A stretch of DNA of 64,000 bases from Pseudomonas alloputida (GCF_021283545.2 NZ_CP128540.1:1027501-1091500); one strand, 5' to 3'; positions 36,857-45,977 are shown, counted from the first letter of the stretch. Program-made: numbers and translations. The notes: a model not told the origin generated them from the letters alone.

Positions 36857-36926
36857 ACATGCACCTCTTACTCATGTTATGCCCGAACACAAAATTTCTG
36901 ACACCCTCCGCAAAGCGGCCCCTCTT

Positions 36927-37655
36927 TCATGCGGCGCTGCGCTCGGCGACGGGCACCTCGGCCAGCCCCCGCCGATAGAGAACCAGGTAATACGACCCCA
37001 ATCCGATCAACCAGCAGAACACTGCCGTCCACACATTGTGCGACAGGAAGTGCGCCCCCTGCATCATCCTGCCCACCGACAGTATCGACCCTGCTGTCAA
37101 GGCCACTACAAATGCCACTCGCGCCAGGCGTGGCTTGCGATCACGCAGCAGGAAGAACAAGGCGAACAGGCAGAAACCGGTCGCTGCATGCCCGCCCGGC
37201 CAGCACAGCCCAGGCTTGTCGGTAGGCGGCCGTGGCTCCAGCAGCTTGCTGTAGGTTTCGGTGCCGCCAAACTGGGTCAGGCTCCAAGGGCACTGCACCT
37301 GGGTGACTTTTTTCAGCGGCGTGACAAACGCCGTGGACAAGCCCAGTGCCAGCACCAGGCAGCCCAGTTCACGGCGCCAGCCAAACAGGCGCTTCCAGAA
37401 AAAGCTCGCGGCAAAGGTCAGCAGCGATATCACCCCCAACAGGATCACCACTTGCTTGACCCGGTCATGCAGGATGTTTTCCAACAGGTAACTGTGGCGG
37501 CCAATGAACTGCCCGGCAGCGGGGTCGAAGAACAGGTTGGCGACATCCATGTCGACTGAAGTCAGCTCCAGCAGGATCAAGGCCACCGCAGTCGCCAGGG
37601 GAATCCCCAGGTACAGCCAGTAGTTGATCGGGCGAGGGCGGGTGCGTTGCTGCAT
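36927..37655 (-). CDS. PAP2-family membrane phosphatase, atypical catalytic motifs
   Basis: Integral membrane protein, 242 aa, with about five to six hydrophobic spans. The acid-phosphatase motifs are recognisable but changed: KVTQVQCPW instead of K-x6-R-P (the Arg is Cys), PGGHAATG instead of PSGH, and GRMMQGAHFLSHN instead of S-R-x5-H-x3-D (Ser to Gly, Asp to His). The histidines and the second Arg remain, so activity is possible. GGAG precedes the ATG. Divergent from colR, which controls membrane genes. Confidence 0.8.
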   Translation of the reverse strand: MQQRTRPRPINYWLYLGIPLATAVALILLELTSVDMDVANLFFDPAAGQFIGRHSYLLENILHDRVKQVVILLGVISLLTFAASFFWKRLFGWRRELGCLVLALGLSTAFVTPLKKVTQVQCPWSLTQFGGTETYSKLLEPRPPTDKPGLCWPGGHAATGFCLFALFFLLRDRKPRLARVAFVVALTAGSILSVGRMMQGAHFLSHNVWTAVFCWLIGLGSYYLVLYRRGLAEVPVAERSAA

Positions 37656-37838
37656 GACGGCTCCAGGGCGCGAAAAAGATCGGGCATTGTCGACCGCCCG
37701 CTATCCTGTGTCCGTGAAGGATCAGTGAAAAAACCGTCAAGTGCGGTGAATTTTCCCCAGGGCTGGCACCGTGCAGGCATAGGCCTTAAGCTGCGCCTGC
37801 CGCGCACCACAGCGAGAAGCGCCGCACAGGAGAAACCG

Positions 37839-38522
37839 ATGCGCATTCTTTTGGTTGAAGACAACCGCGATATCCTGGCCAACCTGGCCGATTACCTGGG
37901 CATGAAAGGCTACACCGTCGACTGCGCCCAGGATGGCCTGTCCGGGCTGCATCTGGCCGCCACCGAACACTACGACCTGATCGTACTCGACATCATGCTG
38001 CCAGGCATCGATGGCTACACCCTGTGCAAGCGCCTGCGCGAAGATGCCCGCCGTGACACGCCGGTGATCATGCTCACTGCCCGTGACCAGCTGGACGACC
38101 GCCTGCAGGGCTTCCGCTCGGGGGCTGACGACTACCTGCTCAAGCCATTTGCCCTGTCGGAGCTGGCGGCGCGCATCGAAGCGGTGCTGCGCCGTGCCCA
38201 GGGCGGTGGGCGGCGCACCCTGCAGGTGGCTGACCTGAGCTACGACCTCGATACCCTGGAGGTTACCCGCCAGGGTCGCCTGTTGAAGCTCAACCCGGTC
38301 GGCCTCAAGCTGCTGGCGGTACTGATGCAGAAAAGCCCGCACGTACTGCGCCGCGAGGTGCTGGAAGAAGCCTTGTGGGGCGACGACTGCCCTGATAGCG
38401 ACAGCCTGCGCAGCCATGTGCATCAGCTGCGCCAGGTGATCGACAAACCGTTTGAGAAACCGTTGCTGCATACCGTCCATGGCGTCGGCTATCGCCTCGC
38501 CGAGGGCCGCGATGGAGTTTAA
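37839..38522 (+). CDS. colR: Response regulator ColR
   Basis: OmpR-family regulator, 227 aa. Receiver with Asp51 in LIVLDIMLPGIDGY and acidic pocket EDN; winged-helix output domain (RLLKLNPVGLKLLAVLMQ, HTVHGVGYRLAE). Start is the ATG giving MRILLVEDNRD with AGGAG six bases before; the frame opens much earlier without support. The last codons overlap colS by 11 bases. In P. putida ColRS protects the membrane against excess metals and phenol. Confidence 0.93.
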   Translation: MRILLVEDNRDILANLADYLGMKGYTVDCAQDGLSGLHLAATEHYDLIVLDIMLPGIDGYTLCKRLREDARRDTPVIMLTARDQLDDRLQGFRSGADDYLLKPFALSELAARIEAVLRRAQGGGRRTLQVADLSYDLDTLEVTRQGRLLKLNPVGLKLLAVLMQKSPHVLRREVLEEALWGDDCPDSDSLRSHVHQLRQVIDKPFEKPLLHTVHGVGYRLAEGRDGV

Positions 38523-39822
38523 GCAAAGCCTTGCCCAGCGCATCATCATCGCCTTTGCCCTGATGAGCGCGCTGGTGGCCGGGGCCTTCGCATTCGGTAT
38601 CGTCGGCACGGTGCACCTGGTCGAAGAGCGACTGATTTCCTCGGTACTGGGCGGTGACCTGCAGCGCCTGCTGCGTATGGACAGCGTCAGTGACTGGAGT
38701 CATCGGCCTCGTCCAGACCAGCTGTTCTATTTCAGTGGCGGGCGTGACGACTTCGAGCTGCCCAAGGACCTGCGTCACCTCGACCGCGGTTTCCACGAGG
38801 TGTTCCGAGACCAGCTGTCCTACCACGCCATGGTCGAGATCGTCGATGGTCGCCGTTATGTACTGCTGCAGGACCAGAGCGACTTCGAGGAGCGCGAGCG
38901 CGTGCTTTTTGCCGTGGTTGTGGTGGGCTTCGTGCTCAGCCTGGTGCTGGCGGTCATCCTTGGCTGGCTGGTTGCACGTCGGGTAATGGCACCGGTCATC
39001 CGCCTGGCGCGTCAGGTGCGCCACCGCGATCAACTACTGGGCCTGGCCCCGCCGCTGGCTCCGGATTATGCGGCAGACGAAGTCGGCCAGCTTGCAGTGG
39101 CTTTCGACGATACCCTGGGTCGCCTGCGTGATGCGCTGACCCGCGAGCGGCTGTTCACCAGCGACGTCAGCCACGAGCTGCGCACGCCGTTGATGGTGTT
39201 GGCTACCTCGTGTGAGCTTCTGATGGAAAACCCTGGCCTCGATGCCCGCGCGCGTAGCCAGGTGGAGCGCGTGGCGCGGGCCACCGAAGAGATGCGCGAG
39301 CTGGTCAAGACCTTCCTCATGTTGGCCCGCGCGCAGCGTGATGAGGGGGCAGTGGCGTCACGGGCGACCCTGCGCGAAGTGGCCGACGAGCTCATCGGGG
39401 TGTGGCGTGACACCATCGAACAGAAAGGCCTCACCCTGTATTTCGATGGCCGCGTGAGCGCTAGCCCTGTGCTGTACAACGCCACCTTCCTGCAGTCGGT
39501 GATGGGCAACCTGCTGCGCAATGCGGCGCACTACACCGACAGTGGGTATATCCGCCTGAGCCTGGAAGCCAACGGTTTCAGCGTAGAGGACAGCGGCGTG
39601 GGTATCCCCGAAGAGCAGCGTGAGGCCATGTTCAGGCCGTTCGTGCGGGGCGATGAACGGCGTGGCGAGGGGCTTGGGCTGGGGCTTTCGCTGGTGCAGC
39701 GGATCTGCGACGACCAAGGTTGGCGTGTCACCCTGACATCCACCTTGCCGCATGGCTGCCGCTTCCAGGTGGACCTGAGCAACACCGCGACCAAAGGCGA
39801 CCCGGACGCCCTGGTCGAGTAA
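38512..39822 (+). CDS. colS: Metal-responsive sensor kinase ColS
   Basis: Sensor histidine kinase, 436 aa. Two membrane spans at about 10-35 and 131-155 bracket a periplasmic loop with Glu96 and an E-x-x-E motif (Glu126 and Glu129), the residues reported as metal ligands in ColS of P. putida. HAMP-like segment, then phosphoacceptor His221 in SDVSHELRTPLMV, N box NLLRNAAHY, and G-loop GEGLGLGLSLVQ. Overlaps colR, so translation is coupled. Confidence 0.93.
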   Translation: MEFKQSLAQRIIIAFALMSALVAGAFAFGIVGTVHLVEERLISSVLGGDLQRLLRMDSVSDWSHRPRPDQLFYFSGGRDDFELPKDLRHLDRGFHEVFRDQLSYHAMVEIVDGRRYVLLQDQSDFEERERVLFAVVVVGFVLSLVLAVILGWLVARRVMAPVIRLARQVRHRDQLLGLAPPLAPDYAADEVGQLAVAFDDTLGRLRDALTRERLFTSDVSHELRTPLMVLATSCELLMENPGLDARARSQVERVARATEEMRELVKTFLMLARAQRDEGAVASRATLREVADELIGVWRDTIEQKGLTLYFDGRVSASPVLYNATFLQSVMGNLLRNAAHYTDSGYIRLSLEANGFSVEDSGVGIPEEQREAMFRPFVRGDERRGEGLGLGLSLVQRICDDQGWRVTLTSTLPHGCRFQVDLSNTATKGDPDALVE

Positions 39823-39846
39823 TTTCTTGTATCAGGTCAACGGGTG

Positions 39847-39868
39847 CCCAACGTTTTTTTCACATTGG
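39847..39868 (+). promoter_or_regulatory. Candidate ColR-binding site upstream of the warA-type gene
   Basis: CCAACG followed by seven Ts and CACATT: the T-tract-plus-CACA layout reported for ColR sites. It is about 62 bp before the methyltransferase start, right after colS, which fits autonomous control of the ColR-dependent operon. Confidence 0.45.
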
Positions 39869-39929
39869 CATGACCTGATTCCAACGCTTGCATGACTAGT
39901 GTGGGCGCAATGGAGTCAGGAGATGCCCA

Positions 39930-40610
39930 ATGCGTAGCCCCATCAAGCTTGAATTTTCCGAGAAGTACGACAAAGACCATGCGCGCGAGTACTTTCTCAA
40001 GCACCAGGACGGCCTGGCGCGACGCCTTTCCCACAAGCGAGATGAGCAGTTGGCGCGCCGCGCCTTGGCATTGGCGGGCGAGCCTGGCCTGGTACTCGAC
40101 CTGCCATGCGGAGCGGGCCGTTTCTGGCCGCTGTTGGCGGAAAAGCCCAATCGGGTAATCATCGGTGCCGACAACTCCGAGGCCATGATCGAGACAGCCT
40201 GTGCGGCGCAACCGCCAGAAGTTGTGGCACGGGTACGGCCTTTGCAGACTTCTGCATTTGCCATCGACCTGCCAGATAACGCCGTGGACAGTATTTTCTG
40301 CATGCGCCTGTTCCATCACATTGGCGAGTCGGCGCACAGAAAGACCATTCTTTCGGAATTTCAACGGGTTAGCCGTGATAGTGTGATCCTTTCCCTGTGG
40401 GTGGATGGCAACTTCAAGGCCTGGCGGCGGAAAAAGCTGGAGCAGCGCCGTAGCGCCAAGGCCGAGCAGGACAATTACCAGAACCGTTTCGTGTTACCTG
40501 CCGAAACGGTCGAAGAAGAATTCAGGGCCGCCGGCTTCAGAATCCAGGAACGCCTCGACTTCCTGCCGTTCTATGCCATGTGGCGGGTCTATGTATTGCG
40601 TAAGGGGTAG
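39930..40610 (+). CDS. warA: SAM-dependent methyltransferase, ColR-regulated WarA-type
   Basis: Class I methyltransferase of 226 aa. SAM-binding motif I is LVLDLPCGAGRFWPLL; DNSEAM and MRLFHHIGE are the following motifs. AGGAG is seven bases before the ATG. It sits next to colS with a ColR-like site upstream and an InaA-type kinase gene downstream, the order of warA in P. putida, where the operon affects LPS. Substrate not known from sequence. Confidence 0.82.
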   Translation: MRSPIKLEFSEKYDKDHAREYFLKHQDGLARRLSHKRDEQLARRALALAGEPGLVLDLPCGAGRFWPLLAEKPNRVIIGADNSEAMIETACAAQPPEVVARVRPLQTSAFAIDLPDNAVDSIFCMRLFHHIGESAHRKTILSEFQRVSRDSVILSLWVDGNFKAWRRKKLEQRRSAKAEQDNYQNRFVLPAETVEEEFRAAGFRIQERLDFLPFYAMWRVYVLRKG

Positions 40611-40616
40611 TGTTTG

Positions 40617-41315
40617 ATGGCTGTAGCCCATAAAGGGGAAGCGCAGTTCGATTTTTACTGGCGCCAGCAAGGCGAGTGGGTCGAGGAGCCTAACCAGCGC
40701 CGCGGCGGCGAGAGTGGCGTGCAACGCCTCAACGATGCCGATGGCAAGCTGTTGTATGCCAAACGCCAGGTCGGGCATATCTACCGCAGCCTGTTGCACC
40801 CTTTTGGTCGGCCGACCGTGTTGCGTGAACTCGATGCGCTGAACAGTTTCGAGCAGTTGGGCGTGCGTGTACCGCGCATCGTCTTCTGTGGCGCGCAGCG
40901 CGATGCCGAGCACCAGTGGCGCGCGCTGCTGGTCAGCGAAGCGCTGGACGGTTTTGTCGAACTCGACACCTGGCATGCCGAAGGTGCCCGCGAGCGTTAC
41001 CCGCAAGTGGTGCATGAGCGCATGCTCAAGGACCTGGCGGACAACCTGGCGCGGATGCACCTGGGGCACTGGCAGCACGGCTGCCTGTATGGCAAGCACG
41101 TATTCATCAAGGTAATTGGCGAAGGCGAGCAGGCCCGCGTCGAAGTGGCGCTGCTGGACCTGGAAAAGTGCAGGCGGCGTATCAGCTGCCAGCGGGCGGC
41201 CGGCAATGACTTGCGTCAGCTACGCCGCCATTCGTCGCTCAATGACGCGGAATGGCGGACGCTGCTCTACTTTTACAAGATGGCGTTTGGCAGCGCTGTC
41301 AAAGGGTTAGAGTAA
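40617..41315 (+). CDS. inaA: InaA/RfaP-type lipopolysaccharide kinase
   Basis: Kinase-like protein, 232 aa, of the InaA/WaaP (Kdo-heptose kinase) family. YAKRQVGHIYRSLLHPFGRP contains the Lys-Arg of the nucleotide lobe, and VEVALLDLEKCRRRIS matches the D-L-E-x-C segment of the catalytic loop; LHGCLYGKHVFIK-like text (QHGCLYGKHVFIKVIG) precedes it. Start at the ATG with AAGGGG nine bases before; a TTG just before is not needed. Third gene after colS, and stop overlaps the next start by one base. Likely adds phosphate to LPS core sugar. Confidence 0.82.
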   Translation: MAVAHKGEAQFDFYWRQQGEWVEEPNQRRGGESGVQRLNDADGKLLYAKRQVGHIYRSLLHPFGRPTVLRELDALNSFEQLGVRVPRIVFCGAQRDAEHQWRALLVSEALDGFVELDTWHAEGARERYPQVVHERMLKDLADNLARMHLGHWQHGCLYGKHVFIKVIGEGEQARVEVALLDLEKCRRRISCQRAAGNDLRQLRRHSSLNDAEWRTLLYFYKMAFGSAVKGLE

Positions 41316-41548
41316 TGAAACTAGAAATTGCTCGAGCTTTGTTCCTGGTAGCTGGCCTGGCGGTGACCACCGTGGCGGTGGCTGCCTGGGAAGAGCCGAG
41401 GCCAACCGTGTTCAGCAAGGCTGAGATGGCAGACCAGTGCGCGTTGCCGCGGGATGCAAAACCGCAGCAGCAGGCCCGGAGCGAGCCAGACCAGGACCTT
41501 TTGCTGTTCCTGTTTGGCCTGCGTCAAGGGTTGCGGTCACAGGGATGA
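41315..41548 (+). CDS. Small exported protein co-encoded with the LPS kinase
   Basis: 77-aa protein, unrecognised function. The N-terminus MKLEIARALFLVAGLAVTTV looks like a signal peptide or anchor with a cut near VAVAA-WEE; the rest is short, with one cysteine (DQCALPRD) and a final amphipathic helix FLFGLRQGLRSQG. The ATG overlaps the kinase stop (TAATG), so it is translated with it. Followed by a terminator. Confidence 0.72.
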   Translation: MKLEIARALFLVAGLAVTTVAVAAWEEPRPTVFSKAEMADQCALPRDAKPQQQARSEPDQDLLLFLFGLRQGLRSQG

Positions 41549-41572
41549 ACCCTGCGTTAGCTGGAAAAGCCA

Positions 41573-41606
41573 GAGGCCTCGCGATTGCGGGGCCTTTGGT
41601 TTTTTG
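41573..41606 (+). terminator. Terminator after the warA-inaA-77aa operon
   Basis: Stem with GGCC-t-CGC and GCG-g-GGCC arms around a gatt loop, then tttggTTTTTT. Confidence 0.75.
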
Positions 41607-41617
41607 CGTCTGCCTTG

Positions 41618-41643
41618 CCGGCCTCTTCGCGGGCAGCCCGCCC
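41618..41643. repeat. Truncated REP
   Basis: CCGGCCTCTTCGCGGGCAGC then CCGCCC: core arms GCGGGC/GCCCGC with a two-base-shorter loop and no outer half. Confidence 0.5.
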
Positions 41644-41653
41644 CAAGGTCGGT

Positions 41654-44600
41654 TCAAGCGATTGCAGGTGCCTTGGCGCTCGCCTTGTGCGCCAGCAGGG
41701 TGTAGATGCACGGCAACACAAACAAGGTAAACAACGTGCCAATCGACATCCCGGTGGCAATCACCATACCGATGTCAAACCGGCTGACCGCTCCTGCCCC
41801 GCTTGCCAGAATCAGCGGCACCATGCCGAACACCATAGCCGCAGTGGTCATCAGCACCGGCCGCAGGCGAATGGCCGCTGCTTCCTCGATCGCTTCGCGC
41901 ACACTCAAGCCACGCTCATCGCGTAGCTGATTGGCGAACTCGACGATCAGGATACCGTGCTTGCTGATAAGCCCGATCAATGTCACCAGCCCGACCTGGG
42001 TGTAGATGTTCATGCTCGACACACCCAGGAACAGCGGCAAAAGCGCGCCACAGATGGACAACGGCACTGTCACCAGAATCACCAACGGGTCGCGGAAGCT
42101 TTCGAACTGTGCAGCCAGTACGAGGAAAATGATCGCCAGCGCCAGGCCGAAGGTGACCCACAATGCGCTGCCTTCCTGTACATACTGGCGGGCCGCGCCG
42201 GCGTAGTCGAAGGCAAAGCCTTCCGGGGCCTCTTCGCGAGCGATGTCCTGCACGGTCTTGAGCGCCTCGCCCAGGCTGACCATGGGCACGCCCTGAATGA
42301 TCGCAGCGTTCAGTTGCTGGAACTGGTTGAGCTGGCGTGGGCGAGCGCGGTCGGTGAGGGTGATCAGGGTCGACAGCGGTAGCAACTGGCCCTGGTCGTT
42401 CTTCACGTAGTAGTTGTTCAGCCAGCCGGGGTTGTCGCGGTAAGGCCGTTCAACCTGGGCGATCACCTTGTAACTGCGGCCTTCAAGGGTGAAACGGTTG
42501 ATTTCCGCCTCGCCCAGCAGGGTCGCCAAGGTGCCGCCGAGGGTGTCCATCGACACCCCCATCTGCGCCGCCTTTGCCCGGTCGATGTCCACCACCACTT
42601 CGGGTTTGTCGAAGGCAAGATCGATATCGAGGAAGGCGAACTTGCCCGATTCCTGAGCGCGCGTCTTGATGCGTTGGGCCACGTCCAGCAGTGCCGGGTA
42701 GTCGCCAGCGGTATTGATCACGAACTGGAATGGCAAGCCCTCGCCAGTGCCGGGTAACGAAGGCAGGTTGAAGCCGAAGATCTGCAGCCCGCTGATTTCC
42801 TCGAGTTTGGCCTGCACCAGCGGCAGTAGCTCCATCTGCGTGCGTTCGCGCTCGTTCCAGGGCTTGAGCAAAAAACCACCGATACCGGTCTGCACGCCGT
42901 TGAAGCCGTTGATCTGAAACGACGAGTAATACTCGGGGAAGGCCTTGAACAGCGGTGTGAACTGGTCGGTGTAGGCGTTGAGGTAGTCGAGGTTGGCCGG
43001 TTGAGGCGAGCTGCTCATCATGAAGATCACCCCCTGGTCCTCGTTGGGCGCCAGTTCGTTCTGGGTGAATTTGAGCAGCACCGGGATCAGGCACAGGATG
43101 ATCACGGCAAACACCAGCACCACCGGCCGGCTGTCGAGGGTGGCGTGCAGCAAACGCTGGTAGCGCCCTTTCAGGCGTTCGAACAGCTGATCGAGGCGGT
43201 GGGCCAGGCCGCTCGGGTTCTGCTCCCGGCGCAGCAGCAGGGCGCACATCATCGGTGACAGGGTCAGGGCAACGATTCCGGAAATGATCACCGCCCCGGC
43301 CAGCGTCAGGGCAAACTCCTTGAACAGCGCGCCGGTGAGCCCGGTGAGGAAGCCGATCGGTGCATACACGGCGGCAAGGGTGATGGTCATGGACACCACT
43401 GGCATGGCAATTTCGCGCGCGCCTTCCAGGGCTGCATCGAACGGCGACTTGCCTTCTTCCATGTGCCGGTGAATGTTCTCCACCACCACAATGGCATCGT
43501 CCACCACCAGGCCGATGGCCAGCACCATGGCGAGCAGGGTCAGCAGGTTGAGCGAGTAGCCCATCATCTGCATGAAGAACAGTACACCGATCATCGACAG
43601 CGGTATGGTCACCACCGGAATCAGTACCGAGCGCAGGGCACCGAGGAACAGGAACACCACGACGATGACGATCAGAACCGCTTCGCCCAAGGTCTTGATC
43701 ACTTCGTCGATCGAGGCCTGGATGAACCGCGTGGCGTCGTAGGCAATCGATACGTTCAGTGCCGAGGGCAGCTGGCTTTCCAGCTCAGGCATGATGCGCC
43801 GCACTTCCTTGATGACATCCAGCGGGTTGGCGGCCGGGGTGGCCTTGATGCCGATATAGACCGACGGGGTGCCGTCGAACGAGCTGACCGTGTCGTAGTT
43901 TTCTGCGCCCATCTCGACCCGCGCCACATCGCCCAGCAGCACGCGGCTGTCACCGCTGGTCTTGAGCGGCAGGGCGGCGAACGCCTCGGCCGACTTCAGC
44001 TCGGTGCTGGCGTTGACGCTGGTGACCACGTATTCGCCTTTCACCTCGCCAGCGGCGGAAAGGAAGTTGTAGCGGCGTACGGCATTGGTCACGTCGGTAG
44101 CCGAAAGGCCGAAACCGGCCAGCTTCACCGGGTCCAGCCACAGGCGCATGGCGAACACCTGGTTGCCGAGGATCTCCGCCTCGGCCATGCCCGGCAGAGT
44201 GGCCAGCTTGGGCTGGATAACCCGTGACAGGTAGTCGGTGATCTGCGGGTTGCTCATTTCCTTGCTGTAGAAGCTGACGTACATCAGCGCCGAGGCGTCG
44301 GCAGCTTCCTTGCTCAGTACCGGGTCTTCGGAGTCCTGGGGTAGCTTGTTTCGCACCTCATTGGCCTTGGCCAGCAGCTCGGTGAACAGCCGGTCGCTGT
44401 CGGCGCCAATGCGCGCGTAAATGGAAATGATCGAGAAATTCTGCCGGCTCACCGAGGTCATGTAGTCGATGCCTTCGGCGCTGGCCAGGCTTTGCTGCAA
44501 TGGCTGGGTGATATAGCCCTGAATGGTTTCGGCGTTGGCCCCGGGGTAGGCGGTGGTGACCGTGATCAGGGCGTTTTCCATTTGCGGGTACTGGCGGATC

Positions 44601-44698
44601 TGCAGCTTGTTCCAGGCCTGGAAGCCGAGCAGCAGAATCAGCAGGCTGACCACGCTGGCCAGCACCGGGCGTTGGATGAACGTGTCGGTGAACGCCAT
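41654..44698 (-). CDS. RND-family efflux transporter, inner-membrane pump
   Basis: Proton-driven multidrug efflux pump, 1014 aa, the usual RND length. N-terminus MAFTDTFIQRPVLASVVSLL, the proton-relay Asp pair in AIGLVVDDAIVVVENI, the segment GVIFMMSSSPQPANLDYLN and the C-terminal FALVLPCIY-like end (FVLPCIYTLLAHKAS) are family marks. It is the second gene of a pair with the adaptor gene (one base gap). No outer-membrane channel gene adjoins, so TolC/OprM-type protein from elsewhere is likely used. Substrates unknown. Confidence 0.92.
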   Translation of the reverse strand: MAFTDTFIQRPVLASVVSLLILLLGFQAWNKLQIRQYPQMENALITVTTAYPGANAETIQGYITQPLQQSLASAEGIDYMTSVSRQNFSIISIYARIGADSDRLFTELLAKANEVRNKLPQDSEDPVLSKEAADASALMYVSFYSKEMSNPQITDYLSRVIQPKLATLPGMAEAEILGNQVFAMRLWLDPVKLAGFGLSATDVTNAVRRYNFLSAAGEVKGEYVVTSVNASTELKSAEAFAALPLKTSGDSRVLLGDVARVEMGAENYDTVSSFDGTPSVYIGIKATPAANPLDVIKEVRRIMPELESQLPSALNVSIAYDATRFIQASIDEVIKTLGEAVLIVIVVVFLFLGALRSVLIPVVTIPLSMIGVLFFMQMMGYSLNLLTLLAMVLAIGLVVDDAIVVVENIHRHMEEGKSPFDAALEGAREIAMPVVSMTITLAAVYAPIGFLTGLTGALFKEFALTLAGAVIISGIVALTLSPMMCALLLRREQNPSGLAHRLDQLFERLKGRYQRLLHATLDSRPVVLVFAVIILCLIPVLLKFTQNELAPNEDQGVIFMMSSSPQPANLDYLNAYTDQFTPLFKAFPEYYSSFQINGFNGVQTGIGGFLLKPWNERERTQMELLPLVQAKLEEISGLQIFGFNLPSLPGTGEGLPFQFVINTAGDYPALLDVAQRIKTRAQESGKFAFLDIDLAFDKPEVVVDIDRAKAAQMGVSMDTLGGTLATLLGEAEINRFTLEGRSYKVIAQVERPYRDNPGWLNNYYVKNDQGQLLPLSTLITLTDRARPRQLNQFQQLNAAIIQGVPMVSLGEALKTVQDIAREEAPEGFAFDYAGAARQYVQEGSALWVTFGLALAIIFLVLAAQFESFRDPLVILVTVPLSICGALLPLFLGVSSMNIYTQVGLVTLIGLISKHGILIVEFANQLRDERGLSVREAIEEAAAIRLRPVLMTTAAMVFGMVPLILASGAGAVSRFDIGMVIATGMSIGTLFTLFVLPCIYTLLAHKASAKAPAIA

Positions 44699-44699
44699 G

Positions 44700-45857
44700 T
44701 CAGCCTCCTGAGTCCTTGGCCGCTGCGCCCGGTTCGGGCTTGAGGGCGTTGTCCTGGCCTATGCGTATTGCGGCACCGGGTGTGAGTTTCAGCTGCCCGG
44801 CGGTGACCACCTGTTCCCCGGCCTGCAGGCCTTCGCTGACTACAACCACGCCGTCTCGGCGCTCGCCAGTCTTTACCGTGCGCTGTTCGGCGACCAGCTG
44901 GGGTTGGCCCTTGTCGTCGTACACCGGTTTGCCATCCTTGTCCTTTCTCGGTGAGGCGACATACACCGAGTTGCCATACAGGGTGTAGGTAATGGCGCTT
45001 TCCGGCACCACCACTTGCGGCTGCGGGTTGGGCAGCAGAATCAACAGGCTGGCGAACATGCCTGGCAGCAGTTTGCCGTCGGGGTTGGCCATGGTGGCGC
45101 GTACCAGCAGGTTGCGCGTGGTTTCCTCGACCTTGGGGTTGATGGCGCTGAGGCTGCCGGGGAAGCGCTGACCCGGGTAGGCGGCCACTTGCACCAGCAC
45201 CTGCTGGCCCAGGCTCAGGTGTGGCAGCGCCTGTTCCGGCACGTTGAAGTCTACGTACAGGCTGGAGGTGTCTTGCAGGGTGGCGATCACAGTGCCGGCG
45301 GCCAGGTACTGGCCGATGTCCACCTGGCGGATGCCGATGGTGCCGCTGAAAGGTGCATTGATGCGTTTCTTGATCTTCTGCGCCTTAAGCTGCTCGACCA
45401 CCGCCTGGTTGCGCCGGTACTGGGAGGAAAGGCGGTCGAACTCGCCGCGGGAGATGGCCGAATCGCCCACCAGCTGGCTGCCACGGCCGAAGTCGACCTT
45501 GGCCAGGCCCAGGTCGGCCAGGGCGGTACCGAGCAGGGCTGTTTCCTGATCGTCGTTGAGCTGCAAGAGCAGTTGCCCGGCCTTGACCTGTTGGCCTGAG
45601 TCGAAGTGCAGGGATTTGACGATGCCTTCCACCTCCAGGCTCAGATCCACGCCCTGCAGCGCCTTGAGGCTGCCGACAGCGGGCAGGCGCTCTTGCCACG
45701 GGCGCTGTTCGGCCATGGCAGCCGCCACGGTGATGGGGGGCTTGGGGGCAGTGAACATCTGGATCTGCTGGTAGATCGAGAAGGCTTTGTAACCCCCCAG
45801 GGCCAGCACGATCAGCAGAACCACGGCCAACATGATGAGCATGCGGCGGCGCAGCAT
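44700..45857 (-). CDS. RND efflux periplasmic adaptor (membrane fusion protein)
   Basis: Membrane-anchored adaptor, about 385 aa. N-terminal anchor MLRRRMLIMLAVVLLIVLAL, lipoyl-type strands VDLSLEVEGIVKSLHFDSGQ and NAPFSGTIGIRQVDIGQYLA flanking a hairpin of two helices (QYRRNQAVVEQLKAQKIKKR). First gene of the pair with the RND pump. Start at MLRRRMLIM with AAGGA before; the earlier in-frame starts lie in an upstream stretch without a site. Confidence 0.88.
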   Translation of the reverse strand: MLRRRMLIMLAVVLLIVLALGGYKAFSIYQQIQMFTAPKPPITVAAAMAEQRPWQERLPAVGSLKALQGVDLSLEVEGIVKSLHFDSGQQVKAGQLLLQLNDDQETALLGTALADLGLAKVDFGRGSQLVGDSAISRGEFDRLSSQYRRNQAVVEQLKAQKIKKRINAPFSGTIGIRQVDIGQYLAAGTVIATLQDTSSLYVDFNVPEQALPHLSLGQQVLVQVAAYPGQRFPGSLSAINPKVEETTRNLLVRATMANPDGKLLPGMFASLLILLPNPQPQVVVPESAITYTLYGNSVYVASPRKDKDGKPVYDDKGQPQLVAEQRTVKTGERRDGVVVVSEGLQAGEQVVTAGQLKLTPGAAIRIGQDNALKPEPGAAAKDSGG

Positions 45858-45977
45858 AGGTCCGGTTCCTTGGATGCAGTTGTTATTCGCTTCTACACGA
45901 CAACGGGCGATCCTGCCCACGTGCGGATGGGGGAAGTATTGACTGTTTTTCCGGAGGTGGGGCGTGAAATGCCTGTG

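Larger units (their letters stand above)
35538..36918. mobile_element. IS256-family insertion sequence, inserted into a terminator hairpin
   Basis: About 1.36 kb. Terminal inverted repeats at 35551-35574 and 36881-36904 agree at 21 of 24 positions (GTGTCAGA... GTGT... CGGGC). An 11-bp direct repeat CCGCAAAGCGG stands at 35538-35548 and 36908-36918, so the target duplication is 8-11 bp, typical for the family. One intact transposase gene. Removing the element and one repeat restores a GGGCCGC-aaa-GCGGCCC hairpin between two convergent genes. Confidence 0.88.
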
